Made by a program: the position numbers and the translations under genes
Assembly: GCA_965197825.1 (NCBI GenBank)
Contig: CBDANW010000003.1
Location: forward strand, 248,001-312,000
Source of the DNA: CBDANW01 sp965197825
GTDB lineage: Bacteria > Acidobacteriota > Vicinamibacteria > Marinacidobacterales > DATDRI01
DNA length: 64,000 nucleotides
Direction of reading: 5' to 3'
Notes under the pieces: generated by a model
The model's input: only the letters and a program-made list of their open reading frames with translations
Told to the model about the DNA's origin: nothing
The model's database searches: none
Shown: piece by piece, positions 1-9,533 of the stretch
How positions within the stretch are numbered: the first letter of the stretch is position 1
How the letters are laid out: each line of letters begins with the position of its first letter

Positions 1-1023
1 GGTCTTGACGAGAAGATCCAGGAAGTCGAGTCGGCCGGCCTTGGTCTTGATCTCTTGATAGCGATCGACCAGTTCGGAAAGCTCGCTACGTAGATGAGCG
101 GCTCGATCGGTGCCCGCTCTCTTGCGGAAGTCTTTGATGGATTCTACCAGCCCGTCCCGCTCGTCCAGTATTTCTTGCCGCGAAACGCGGTCCGAGAAAG
201 CACCGCGCCCCTTTCTTTTCCCGAGGTCGATCTTCGGCAAACGATGCTCGAGGTAGTCGTAGTCCCGCTCTCCGCTCGCGGTTTCCTGTCTCGCGAGCTC
301 GATTGCGAACGAGCGCAAGCCCGCTAGATCCAAGTACAGCGTGTCCTTTGGGTTCACGCACTCTCCGCTCAGCTTGGCGATCTTGAGAAACTTCTCCGTC
401 AGCCAGTCGATCTCCTCCTCGCGCGCGAACGGGCGGATCTCCCATGGAGTCGGGAAGTCGCGGCGCTCGATGAGCGCCCAACCTGCCTGTTTGAGGCGAT
501 CCACCGGGCCAACGTCCTTGTCCACCGGTTCGCGCAGAAGCCTACGAATGCCGGGCGCGGGATCGTCCAGCTTCTCTTGCAGCCAGCGCAGGAAAACCCG
601 TCGGTAGAGCCGCTGCGCCTCGTCCTCGGTGGCCACCTCGAAGAACGGATCCACCCCCGCTTGAAGTGGTCTTTCCTTCAACAGGTCGGAGCAGAACCCA
701 TGAATGGTCCCGATGTGGGCTTCTTCCAGCTGAGAGAGCCCCTGTTCGAGGTGGCCGATCACGACATCATCGTCGACGGCGTCGCGACGAGCACGCTCCA
801 GCTCGCTGCGGAGGCGAAGCTTGAGCTCTCCGGCTGCTTTTTCCGTGAAGGTCACCGCCACGAGATGGGAGAGTTTGCCTCGACCGCTCTTGATGACCGC
901 GATGATGCGTGTGACGAGCTCCGTCGTCTTTCCTGTTCCGGCCGCGGCCTCGACGATGAGAGTCTCGTCGAGCTCGTTACGGATTCTGTCGCGAGCCGAT
1001 TGATCCGCCAGTGTGTCCGTCAT
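1..1023 (-). CDS. UvrD/AddA-like helicase, N-terminal part (runs off window)
   Basis: Open frame on the minus strand from ATG at 1023 to the window edge, 341 codons without a stop. The N-terminus carries a Walker A motif (AAAGTGKTT, residues 26-34), followed by the superfamily 1 motifs AVTFTEKAAGEL and GTIHGFC. This is the ATP-binding start of a UvrD/RecB-type helicase. It begins 2 bases after the stop of the AddB-like nuclease gene, so the two are surely co-transcribed and probably form an AddAB-type double-strand-break resection complex in the cytoplasm. The C-terminal helicase and nuclease domains lie outside the window, so AddA versus a nuclease-less UvrD cannot be decided here. Confidence 0.88.
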   Translation of the reverse strand, partial: MTDTLADQSARDRIRNELDETLIVEAAAGTGKTTELVTRIIAVIKSGRGKLSHLVAVTFTEKAAGELKLRLRSELERARRDAVDDDVVIGHLEQGLSQLEEAHIGTIHGFCSDLLKERPLQAGVDPFFEVATEDEAQRLYRRVFLRWLQEKLDDPAPGIRRLLREPVDKDVGPVDRLKQAGWALIERRDFPTPWEIRPFAREEEIDWLTEKFLKIAKLSGECVNPKDTLYLDLAGLRSFAIELARQETASGERDYDYLEHRLPKIDLGKRKGRGAFSDRVSRQEILDERDGLVESIKDFRKRAGTDRAAHLRSELSELVDRYQEIKTKAGRLDFLDLLVKT

Positions 1024-1025
1024 GG

Positions 1026-4000
1026 TCACCTCAAGTTCCGCAACCAATTGAGCAGAGACAAGCGGGAATCACCTTCCTTGCGCTTGGCATTGATCTCGGC
1101 GGCCGGGCCACAAACGGGAAGATAATCGCAATACTTGCATCCCAGCCGTGGCGACGCTGGGAAGAAGCCCTCCTCGATCGCCTTGTCCACGCGGCGCTGA
1201 AATTCGGAAACGACCTCCAAGGCTTCCTCGTCCGGCTCCACGAGTCTCTCCGTGTAGCCCGATCGTTCGGTGCAATAGTAGAGTCTGGCCGCGACAACCT
1301 CGTCTCCAGTGAGCGCTTCGTAAGCGAGCGAATAGAGGATGGGCTGGAGGCTTTCCCCTCCGAAAAGGACCGCACCCTGGGGTACGCGCACACGCCCGCT
1401 CTTGTAGTCCGTCACCCTCACCTTGCCGTCCGCTCTCTTTTCGACGAGGTCGATCGCCCCCCGGAGTCTTAGTCCGCTCGCCAGAACGGCCTCGTCGAGC
1501 ACGCTTCCCGGGTCGGCCGGACCCTGAGGCTTCATGCCGAACGTGAACTCGTACCCATGAGGAACCCAACCTCCGGGAGCCTCCGATTCCCGCCGGAGCC
1601 ACCCGCGCAAGTCGGTTCGAACGCGAGCCAGCTCGTCACGCCAGATGCGCTCGATAGCGGGAGCAAGCAACTCGCGGAACTCTTCGGCGATCCGGTTGAA
1701 GATCTCCTCTCCGACGCGGAGCGCTGCCGCCAGGTTGTCCGGCCGAACGGGCGTCAGCTTCTCTTCTTGGAGCTTCTTCAGAATCTCATACTGAGCGACG
1801 TGCACGATGCGACCGTACGTCAGCGGGTTCAAGTGAGTGATCTGCTCCACGGTTTCACGAGGCCGGAGTCTCAAAACGGCGTTTAGAAAGAAACGGTACG
1901 GACAGGCACCGAACTTCTCGAGGGCGGTCACGGAAAAGGCGCGCGCTCCGAACCGATGTTCGGAGAGAATACGTTTTGAATCGGACGAGGGATCCAGGAA
2001 GCCGTCGACCGCGGTAAAAGACGGACGACCTCGCTGATAGCGAGTCCGGAGTGAGCGGGCCAGGGCAGCGTTCGCGTTCATGAGGTATCTGCCCGTTCCC
2101 TGCGCCTGCTCTCGAGGAGTGTCCTGGCGCAACGCATCGGACAGAAAGGCCAGGTCGTGCTCGGTCTCGTCGATGGCCCGAGCAGGGTCACGAGGAGCCG
2201 GCCACCCCAGTCTCGCACCCGACGAGTCGGAAGCCTCTCGCTCGAGCGACTCGAAGTCGGGAAGACTGCCTTCGCTCGCCCGCACGACTTCGAGCAAATA
2301 GAACGAAGGAACCTTCGACCGGCCTTTCTGAAGATCGACGGAGGGGTAGCTGAAGACGATCTTTTGGCGAGCCGCACCGGCTGCCAGGCGAAGAGCGAGG
2401 CGCTCTTCGGCGATCCGATCGCCTTGCAGCGGAAGGCCAGCATCGAGCTTTCGTCTCTCGACGTCGAGCAGCAGAGGATCTTCGACGATTTTTCTGGGGA
2501 AGACACGCTCCGCAAGCCCGGGTACGAGCACCACGTCGAATGCAAGGCCGCGCACCGCCTCGATGGGGGCCACCCACACGCGGCCGTAACGATACGGAGG
2601 AGGATCTTGAGAGAGCTCGGTTAGCCGGTCGTTCAGGACTTCACGTATTTCGAAAAGCTCCACTGGGCCGACCAGCGCCATCGGCCGGAGCTCCTTGAGA
2701 ACGGCGAGCACGCCGTCAGGCAAGCTCAGAACGCGCGCCGCCAAGTGTTCCAGGACGTCCAACCACCTGCCCCAAGTGGCTTTTTCGGGAAGCGCGGCCA
2801 ACATTTCGATGACCGGAAGCGCGAATGCCTTCAGGTGCTCCAGATCCTCCAACCGACGCTCCAACGTTGCGCCTTCCGCACCTTCGGGATCGTCTAACTC
2901 GACGACGCGTTCTCGGAGCTCGCGGGCGAGACCGGCGAGCCGCCTTTCCCACCGTTCACGGCCTCCGATCACGGCGGCATCGACGAGCAAACTCTCCCAA
3001 CGCCAGGGCGCGCGTAACGTGCCCTCTATCGCAGGGAGCTTCTCCGGTGTGGGTACCTTCTTGGGGGGCGCGAACAGATCGAGCTGTACGGGCTCGCTGT
3101 ACCCTCCAGGAGGGGGCGGTGCCAGCTCGTGTTGCGGAGGGATCCACGGTTCCTCCTCCGGACGCTCGGGACCGCCCGACTCGTCGAGGCTCGGCAGCTG
3201 CCCCAGCGAGAGGTATTCGGCGAAGCGACCAGCGCTCAGCTCCTCGGCGGCGCAATCGAGAAGAGCGAGGAACGCGCGTCCCGCGGGAGCGGGTCTCCGG
3301 GTCCCGGTCTCGAAGTGGGCCGGCACGCCGGCGCGCCCGAAGGCATCTTCCAGGAGCGGCGTATAAAGGTCGGGAGCGCGGAGAAGGACAGCCATCGAAT
3401 CGAAGGGCACACCGCTCGCCGCCTCGGACTGGATGTAACGCGCGAGCTCGACGGCCTCTTGCGCCTCGCCGGGCACCGACAGGACGACGACGTTCTGTTC
3501 CGCAGGAGCGGCGGCGGGAGCGGCGCCGCTGAAGACGTAGCGTTGCAGATGGCGGACCGATTCCGAAGTGTCGTCTGTGGCGGGGACGACGTCGGCGGAG
3601 ACGGCAAGAGATTCTTCGAGCGCGCGCCGCGTGGTCTCGTCACCTTCGGGCAACGTGGCCAACACTTTCTCCGCGTTTCGGACCACGGACGCGATGAAGT
3701 GCTTCTCGGCCGGAGTCCGAATGGGCACGTCCAGAAAAAGGGTAGGCAGTCCCAGATAAAGATGATGGGGATGATCCGTCTCCTCGGCGGCGCGCGTCGC
3801 GGCGCGCAGTACCTCCGTGCGATCCGCAACGCCAGCTGACAACGAAGTCTTCTGATACCGCTCCAGAAGCTTGGCGAGGCTCTCACCGGTCACACCGGTC
3901 GCGGCCAGGTCGGCCGTTGCGACTTCGTGAAGGCGGAGCTCGTTCAACGTCGCCGCGAGGGCGCGGGCGAAGCCCGGCCCGTGCACCACGGCGGAGAACA

Positions 4001-4322
4001 CTCCCAAGCTTCCGTCTTCCTTTGCCTGGTGGGCTACTCTCGCTGCCATGGCCTGCTGGCCGAGAAGGCTGTGGGTAGCGAGTCCGGCCGCAACGAGTCT
4101 CGGGACGGCGAGTTGGTAGGCCAGTACGTTCAATGTGAGGCGGTGTATCCCGAACAAGGTGCCTCGGCGCGAGGCGAGCGCGCGAGTGATCTGGTTGCCC
4201 GCTTCGAGATGGGCACACAGAACAAGGACTTCTCCTTCTCTTGCTTGTTCTTCGAGCCAGGCCTCGGCCTCCTGGAGGCGACGGGCCGCAGAAGGGGATC
4301 GAACGATGTGTCCTTCTGACAT
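1026..4322 (-). CDS. AddB-like PD-(D/E)XK exonuclease
   Basis: Protein of about 1,098 residues. The C-terminal quarter shows a RecB-family nuclease core (VTDYKSG, about 130 residues from the end) and the cysteine pattern of an AddB-type 4Fe-4S nuclease: one Cys in FGACPYRFF and three in CKYCDYLPVC. The N-terminal half resembles the degenerate helicase scaffold of AddB. With the adjacent UvrD-type gene it would process DNA ends for RecA loading. I chose ATG 4322 (MSEGHIV) rather than the 36-codon longer frame opening at 4430, because the extension is low in hydrophobic content and overlaps the divergent promoter region. It reads divergently from the TPR gene. Confidence 0.85.
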   Translation of the reverse strand: MSEGHIVRSPSAARRLQEAEAWLEEQAREGEVLVLCAHLEAGNQITRALASRRGTLFGIHRLTLNVLAYQLAVPRLVAAGLATHSLLGQQAMAARVAHQAKEDGSLGVFSAVVHGPGFARALAATLNELRLHEVATADLAATGVTGESLAKLLERYQKTSLSAGVADRTEVLRAATRAAEETDHPHHLYLGLPTLFLDVPIRTPAEKHFIASVVRNAEKVLATLPEGDETTRRALEESLAVSADVVPATDDTSESVRHLQRYVFSGAAPAAAPAEQNVVVLSVPGEAQEAVELARYIQSEAASGVPFDSMAVLLRAPDLYTPLLEDAFGRAGVPAHFETGTRRPAPAGRAFLALLDCAAEELSAGRFAEYLSLGQLPSLDESGGPERPEEEPWIPPQHELAPPPPGGYSEPVQLDLFAPPKKVPTPEKLPAIEGTLRAPWRWESLLVDAAVIGGRERWERRLAGLARELRERVVELDDPEGAEGATLERRLEDLEHLKAFALPVIEMLAALPEKATWGRWLDVLEHLAARVLSLPDGVLAVLKELRPMALVGPVELFEIREVLNDRLTELSQDPPPYRYGRVWVAPIEAVRGLAFDVVLVPGLAERVFPRKIVEDPLLLDVERRKLDAGLPLQGDRIAEERLALRLAAGAARQKIVFSYPSVDLQKGRSKVPSFYLLEVVRASEGSLPDFESLEREASDSSGARLGWPAPRDPARAIDETEHDLAFLSDALRQDTPREQAQGTGRYLMNANAALARSLRTRYQRGRPSFTAVDGFLDPSSDSKRILSEHRFGARAFSVTALEKFGACPYRFFLNAVLRLRPRETVEQITHLNPLTYGRIVHVAQYEILKKLQEEKLTPVRPDNLAAALRVGEEIFNRIAEEFRELLAPAIERIWRDELARVRTDLRGWLRRESEAPGGWVPHGYEFTFGMKPQGPADPGSVLDEAVLASGLRLRGAIDLVEKRADGKVRVTDYKSGRVRVPQGAVLFGGESLQPILYSLAYEALTGDEVVAARLYYCTERSGYTERLVEPDEEALEVVSEFQRRVDKAIEEGFFPASPRLGCKYCDYLPVCGPAAEINAKRKEGDSRLSLLNWLRNLR

Positions 4323-4385
4323 TCGAGGACTGCATGTTATCAGCCGGGGGGCCGATTCGCACCGGTGATTGCGCCGCCTCGCCGC

Positions 4386-4415
4386 TTGAAAGCTGGGCGG
4401 GTGTTCGTCTAGGAT
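4386..4415 (+). promoter_or_regulatory. putative sigma70-type promoter of the TPR gene
   Basis: TTGAAA, an 18-base spacer and TAGGAT lie 48 bases upstream of the TPR gene start, in the 140-base divergent gap. The match is by eye only. Confidence 0.4.
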
Positions 4416-4462
4416 CCGCGCCAGAGACATGCAGGGGGCACCTAACCCCCGGGGAGGAAATC

Positions 4463-6096
4463 ATGAGATCTCGCCCGAGATCCATATCAGTCGCATTGAT
4501 GGCCACGCTGGCGCTCTTCGCTTTTTCGCTGCCTCTCTTTCAGTCTCAGGGACAAGAAAGAGACACTCTCACGAGAAGGGAAGCTGTGGAGGCCATGCGC
4601 GAAGCGGACGACTTGGTCAATAAAGGCAAGCCGGTCGAAGCCGCGAGGTTGTACTACGAAATCACAGTTGACTACCCGGAGAACGCAGGAGCGCAGCTCA
4701 AGCTAGCCCGAATCTACGCCAGTTCGGAGGAGTGGGAAAACGCCGCTGGCGCCTATCTGGCGGCGGCGGAGAACGGCGAGGGCAGCGAGCAGTCGGAAGC
4801 TTACATCGGGTTGACCAACGCGTTATACCGATTGGGTCGGTACCAAGAGGCCGCCGAAGCGGCGCCCAAAGTCATCGAGTCCGATCCGTCCAATATGGAC
4901 GCGCACATCTATATGGCGATGAGCCTGGCAAAGATCGGCAGAGTCGACGAGGCGGTAGGTGCCGCGCAGAGTGCCGTCGAGCTCGCGCCAGATAGCGCCA
5001 TGGCTCACGCGTCCTTGGGCCTCGCTCAGTTCGAGCTAGGTGACGAGGAAGCAGCGCGAGCGTCGTTCGGTAAGGCGCTCGAGATCGACGAGTCGATGGC
5101 GGAAGCACACGTGGGGATGGCCGACATCATGCTGGCGAACGATCGCTGAAGCGACCCGGGCAATCGAGCTCGATAACCAGCTCACGAAGGCTTTTTCCGT
5201 TCGAGGCATAGCCTACAACGCTAAGGGCGATTCGGCAGGCGCGTATTCCGATCTGCAGATGGCGGTGACGGTCAATCCCAACGATTTCGAGGCGCAGCTC
5301 GCGTTCGGCGAGATGCATGAAGCGCAGGGCAATCCACACCTGGCTCGCAGTTACTACCAAACCTCCGCGCAGCTCAACCCGAGCTCGACCGAGGCCGTCA
5401 TCTCGCTGGCTCGCGTCATGGTGAACGCGGGCGATGCCTCGGGCGCAACGGGACATTTGAGAAACGCCCTGGAGCAGAACCCCGATTCGGCGGAGCTTCA
5501 TTACCATCTCGGTCGGGCCCTGGGAGAACAGGATCAAGTCGACGCGGCGATGTCGGAGCTGGACGTCGCCATCGGTCTCGACGCCAACCTGGCGGCGGCG
5601 TACCATTGGCGGGGAAAGCTTCTGCTCACCAAGAGGCAGGATGTCACTGGGGCGCTTACGGCGCTGGAGACGGCGGTCGATCTGGAGGCGAACAACCCGA
5701 TCTTCTTGACGGACTACGGTGCCGCGCTCATCGCGGGTCAACAAGTGGATGCGGCTCTCGCCGCGCTGAACAAGGCGGCTGCCACGCCGGGCTATGCCGA
5801 TCCCGTGGGCCTGTTCAATCTCGGAAGGGCGCAGCTTGCCAAGCAGGACTTCTCGGGTGCCGTCGCGACGTTGCAACGGTCCATTGCCGTGGCGCCGCCG
5901 CACTGGGGGGTCGCCGTATTTGGTTCTCGCGTGGGCCAACTTCGGCATGATCGAGGTCGGCTGCCCGTGTCCTGGAGACGAGGCGGTGGTCGCCTCGGTT
6001 CAGGAGAACTACCAGAAGGCGGTCGAGTTGGGCGTGACCGATCCAAATCTACAGGTGCGGGTCGACGCGCTGGCGAAAGGCGAAAAGGTCAAGTAG
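4463..6096 (+). pseudogene. exported tetratricopeptide-repeat protein, two frameshifts
   Basis: Starts at ATG 4463 behind a strong GGGGAGGAAA ribosome site. It has a signal peptide (hydrophobic ALMATLALFAFSLPLF, then a polar stretch) followed by TPR units to the end. The first frame stops at 5149 in MLANDR, but TPR coding continues at once in the next frame (AEATRAIELDNQL) to about 5905. There, inside a run of six G, the frame changes again and runs to TAG at 6096 with a Cys-rich CPCPG motif in the last repeat. About 540 residues if repaired. Likely a periplasmic scaffold or outer-membrane-associated TPR protein; partners unknown. Each shift is a single-base event, so sequencing error cannot be excluded. 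Confidence 0.75.
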
Positions 6097-6158
6097 GAAG
6101 CTGGCGTCCGTTACCAGCCCGGTCCCGGCTTCGGCGCCTTGATTACAAACCGTCCGGC

Positions 6159-6898
6159 TCACTTGGTCGCATAGCCGACGTAACTTCCCACGGTCCAAGC
6201 CCCGATCCGGAACGGTGGCATCCGGTCTCGACCCTTTTGATGCGTTAGCAGGTGAAGTCCGAACTGTATGGGACGGGCGGGGAAGAGCCCCCGCGTTTCG
6301 ACCGGGCGGAGCCCCTCCGCTCGCATCGCGGCGTCGAGCTCACCGGGTTTGACGAACTGGTGCCAGTGTGCGTGTGGGCCGGGACGAGCCTTCTCCACTC
6401 CTGTAGCACGCCGATGTGAAAGAGGAGAGTGAGCCAGGTCCTGTTGATTGTGTCGTAGAGGAACAGCCCGCCGGGCGCGAGCACCCGTGCGGCTTCCCGC
6501 ACTACGGCCCGCATATCCGGGACATGCTCCAAGAAGTCTGTGCTTAGTACGGCGGAGAAGGTGGCATCGGCGAAAGGGAGTCGCTCGGCAGGAGCGCGGG
6601 CGTATAACGGCATCAGGGACTCGGCTCGCGCGTGCGCGGCTGCGCAGCAAAGCGCGCGCTCAGCGATGTCGACCCCCGTGGCGAGGATTCCTCGCCGAAG
6701 TAGCTCTTCCGTGAGAATGCCACCTCCGCACCCGACGTCCAGGACCCGCAGCCCGGAGAGGTCGGGTCCGAAGCGGATCTCGAGAACGTCACGGAAATAT
6801 CCTGCCCGGGCCGGGTTCATGGCGTGGATGCCGGCGACGGAGCCGGTGAGATCCCACCAATCGTCCAGCGTTTCGTAGATCGAATTGTCGGCCGGCAT
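6159..6898 (-). pseudogene. UbiG-like class I SAM methyltransferase, one frameshift
   Basis: Starts at ATG 6898 (MPADNSIYETLDDWWDLTG). It carries the UbiG-type NP.R signature (HAMNPARAGYF), the SAM-binding loop VLDVGCGGG and LSTDFLEHVPD. The frame shifts near 6405; the family's C-terminal motif then continues in another frame (HAHWHQFVKPGELDAAM) to a stop at 6159. The product resembles O-methyltransferases of the ubiquinone (UbiG) group, but the substrate is unknown. The IS66 element ends 10 bases before the target duplication that precedes this ATG; the longer N-terminus read from ATG 6964 lies inside the IS and is artefactual. Confidence 0.75.
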
Positions 6899-6994
6899 GG
6901 CGGGATTGGTAGTTAGTAACTCCTCGCCGTGGCCCGTCGTGACAAGCGTGTCGGAATGTTCCATCGTGAGCAGTCTTGAAAGGAGTGCGAAGCG

Positions 6995-7339
6995 ATGGAG
7001 GCGAGGACAGCATTTCGTAGGCGAGCACGTGAAGAAAATCGTGGCCGCACAGGTCGAGGGCGGCGTTACTCGCGGGAACAACGTCGCGAAGCGGTGCTGT
7101 ATCTGAATCAGATGAAGGATCAGGGCGCGAGCCTTGAGGGTGTCGCGAGGGGGCTCGGGGTGAGTGGCTGGAGTCTATCTCGATGGAATCGAGAGGAGGC
7201 TATGAGGGGTATCGTTCGGCGTGTCGAAGTCGTGGAATCGGAAAAACGCACGGAGATTACGCTGGTAACCCCGCGAGGGTATCGAATCGAGGGTCTGTCG
7301 GAACAGCGGCTGCTGCGGCTTGTTGAGCAGCTGGGATGA
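6995..7339 (+). CDS. tnpA: IS66 TnpA (Orf1) helix-turn-helix protein
   Basis: 114 residues, ATG at 6995 behind AAAGGAG. It has a helix-turn-helix region (GVARGLGVSGWSLSRWNRE) and the C-terminal IS66 Orf1 pattern (EITLVTPRGYRIEGL). Its stop overlaps the start of tnpB by four bases (ATGA), the normal IS66 arrangement. An accessory protein needed with TnpB for transposition; here it is stranded in a defective element. Confidence 0.85.
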   Translation: MEARTAFRRRAREENRGRTGRGRRYSREQRREAVLYLNQMKDQGASLEGVARGLGVSGWSLSRWNREEAMRGIVRRVEVVESEKRTEITLVTPRGYRIEGLSEQRLLRLVEQLG

Positions 7340-7563
7340 AGTGGAATAGCCGTCGGGTGTCGGCGTGGGCGTACGCGGCGCCGGCGGATCTCCGCAAGGG
7401 CTTTGACGGTCTGTCGGCGCTGGTGATGAACGAGCTTGGTCGTGACCCGCTGAGCGGTGAGCTGTACTTGTTCGTCAGCCGCAACCGAATCCGCGCGAAA
7501 GTTCTGCACTGGGACGGGAGAACTGGCGAGACTCCATGGTGTGCCGGAAACGGAGCAACTTGA
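7336..7563 (+). pseudogene. tnpB: IS66 TnpB (Orf2), truncated
   Basis: Shows the TnpB signature DLRKGFDGLSALV and RNRIRAKVLHWDG, then ends abruptly where the family continues for another 30-40 residues (normally GTGF.L..KRL). The sequence joins tnpC-like coding in another frame, so a deletion fused the end of tnpB to the interior of tnpC. Confidence 0.8.
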
Positions 7564-8569
7564 ACTGTCGGTTCTCAAGCAACTACAGGAAAAGCGAGAG
7601 AGCATTTTCCGCATCGACGAAAAGCGGACCCGGAAGAAAACGAAGGCTAAAAAGAACAAGAAGAAAGGGCACGGCCCGCGCGAACAGCCTCATCTTCCCG
7701 TGGTCGACAAAGTAATCGAACTCGCCGAGACAGAGAAAAAGTGCTCGGTGTGCGACGGCGAGCTGGGCGAGATGGCGGGTCAATACGAGGAATCGGAAGT
7801 GGTGACGGTGGTGAAGCGGAGCTTCGTCATCGAACGGCATTTGCGGAAAAAGTACCGCTGCCGATGTAACGCGAACGTCGTCACCGCACCGGCGGCGACG
7901 AAGCTTCAGCCCGGAGGCCGCTACTCGGTGGAGTTCGCGACCGAAGTGGCCATCAGCAAGTACCTGGACCATATGCCTCTCGAGCGCCAGGTTCGGATGA
8001 TGCGCCGCGAAGGGCTAGATATCGACAGCCAGACGCTGTGGGACCAGCTGAACGTACTCTACCCGCAAGCTTGCTCCGAAGTGCTTCGTTTGATCGGAGA
8101 GCTGTACGAAGTCGAACGCGAGGTCCCGGGTCCGTTTCCCGGCGATGAAAAAGCTCAGAAACTGAGACTTCGTTTACGCAAGCAACGTTCGCAGCGGATC
8201 TTGAAAGCGATTCGGCAATGGGGCGAGAGCCAAAGAGGATTGCCGCGAAGCGACTTCGGCAAGGCGGTCCGCTACATGCTGGAGAGATGGGAGACACTCA
8301 CGCTGTTCGCCGAAAACCCTCTCGTCTGGCTTGACAACAATCACGCCGAGCGCGCCCTGAGGGAACCTGTCGTCGGTCGCAAAAATCACTACGGCAGTCG
8401 AACGAAACGCGGAACCGACGTCGCAGCGCTGTTCTACACCCTGTGCGAGACCGCGAAGCTTCAGAACGTCGACCCCAGGGCCTACATGCTCGAAGCGGCC
8501 TACGCCGCCATCAACCAGCCAGGAACCGTGTTACTCCCCGACGCCCTACGCGACAACTCCGCTGCGTAG
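7457..8569 (+). pseudogene. tnpC: IS66 TnpC transposase lacking its DDE core
   Basis: The recognisable part begins near 7520 (VPETEQLELSVLKQLQEK). It includes the basic linker, the zinc-binding CSVCDG and CRC motifs and the helical domain up to EVLRLIGEL, then jumps to the late region (LYEVEREV, NNHAERALREP, GRKNHYGSR, NVDPRAYMLEA). The whole central segment bearing the first two catalytic aspartates and the CWAH-type motif is gone; only the last acidic residue, in NNHAER, remains. It cannot be an active transposase. The upstream 60 or so bases of the open frame belong to tnpB. Confidence 0.85.
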
Positions 8570-8697
8570 CTTCTCCTCCGAATCGCGACGTTCCAACCCG
8601 CTCCAGTGGGGCACGGCGAGGAGTTACGGTAGTTAGCCCCGAACCGAAACAAGCGCGTGTTTTCGATATTCGCGGACCAAGGAATTTCGGCTCGGGG

Positions 8698-9426
8698 TTA
8701 GCTCGGCCGCCTTGCCGAGCAGAGAAGCGACACTCCGAAGGGGAGCACCACGTGATCGATCGCGTGACGTTCCGACGCGAGCAGACCTGCCAACAATCGC
8801 TCCAGCGGATCGGGAAGCCGCATGTCGAAGTCTGTATGGCCTTCTCCATCGGGCAATTCCAGCCAGCGCCTCGCCAAGCGGATGGCGGCGATGGGCGGGA
8901 AGAGCAACGTGTCGAAGTACGTGCAGTATTGAACCTGCAGGCCGATGCCGGTCACGAGATTCACCAACGCTTCCCGGCGGTAGCGCCGTTTGTGCTCGCT
9001 CATCCGATCCTGTCTTCCGTACAAGAACATGAATGCGGGGACGGTGATCAGAAGCGAGCCACCCGGACGTAAAACCCGCCGGATCTCCCGGAGCACCGTT
9101 TCATCTTCATCGATGTGTTCGAGCACGTCGAGAATGAAGGCCGCGTCGAAAGAGCTCTCGGAGAAAGGTAGCCGGACGGCATCGCTCTGCACGGCCAAGG
9201 CGAGCTCCGCGCAACCCTCGGCGATGGCTGCTTTGTCGATGGCCACCAGACGCGTGCGCTGGGACAACATTTCCGCTTCCCGCACCGCCCCGACGCCGAT
9301 GGCCAGCGAACGCTCGGGACGCCCCACCAGCCGGTCGATGGCCCGCTCCAGGATGAGTTGACGCGCCTGGTACCACCAGTGCTCCTGCTCGATCCGGCCA
9401 AGCGATTCTAGAAAGGATTGCTTCAT
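8698..9426 (-). CDS. class I SAM-dependent methyltransferase
   Basis: 242 residues from ATG 9426. The N-terminus EQEHWWYQARQLIL is typical of methyltransferases that act on polysaccharide or lipid-linked substrates. Later motifs are clear: FDAAFILDVLEHIDED and IRRVLRPGGSLLITVPA. The usual glycine-rich SAM loop (LDVGCGTG) is replaced by LAIGVGAVREAEML, lacking the acidic residue, which is unusual. The frame is open upstream to 9558, but that would overlap the divergent beta-lactamase gene, so the internal ATG is preferred. Substrate unknown. Confidence 0.7.
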   Translation of the reverse strand: MKQSFLESLGRIEQEHWWYQARQLILERAIDRLVGRPERSLAIGVGAVREAEMLSQRTRLVAIDKAAIAEGCAELALAVQSDAVRLPFSESSFDAAFILDVLEHIDEDETVLREIRRVLRPGGSLLITVPAFMFLYGRQDRMSEHKRRYRREALVNLVTGIGLQVQYCTYFDTLLFPPIAAIRLARRWLELPDGEGHTDFDMRLPDPLERLLAGLLASERHAIDHVVLPFGVSLLCSARRPS

Positions 9427-9474
9427 GCGTGGAGGCGCATCGTAGTCTGGAGGCGCCGTTTGGGCAAGCCGGCC

Positions 9475-9504
9475 TTGTGTCCGCGATCGGGTCTGTCCTA
9501 CTAT
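9475..9504 (+). promoter_or_regulatory. putative promoter of the beta-lactamase-like gene
   Basis: TTGTGT, an 18-base spacer and TACTAT lie 29 bases before the TTG start of the next gene, in the gap between divergent genes. Confidence 0.4.
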
Positions 9505-9533
9505 GGGCCCATCCACCAGCTTGAGGAGGCTCA

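Larger units (their letters stand above)
6916..8627 (+). mobile_element. IS66-family element, internally deleted, 8-bp target duplication
   Basis: Element of 1,712 bp. Its ends are inverted repeats starting GTAACTCCTCGCCGTG at the left and the same 16 bases inverted at the right; GTAA ends are typical of IS66. Both sides are flanked by the perfect 8-base duplication GGTAGTTA (6908-6915 and 8628-8635). It carries tnpA intact, tnpB cut short and a tnpC lacking its catalytic core. Full IS66 elements are usually around 2.4-2.7 kb, so roughly a third is missing. It could move only if a full-length relative supplied transposase. Confidence 0.9.

Noticed and set aside
6964..7081. Longer N-terminus for the UbiG-like methyltransferase
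   Set aside because: It lies inside the IS66 element; the true gene starts at 6898.
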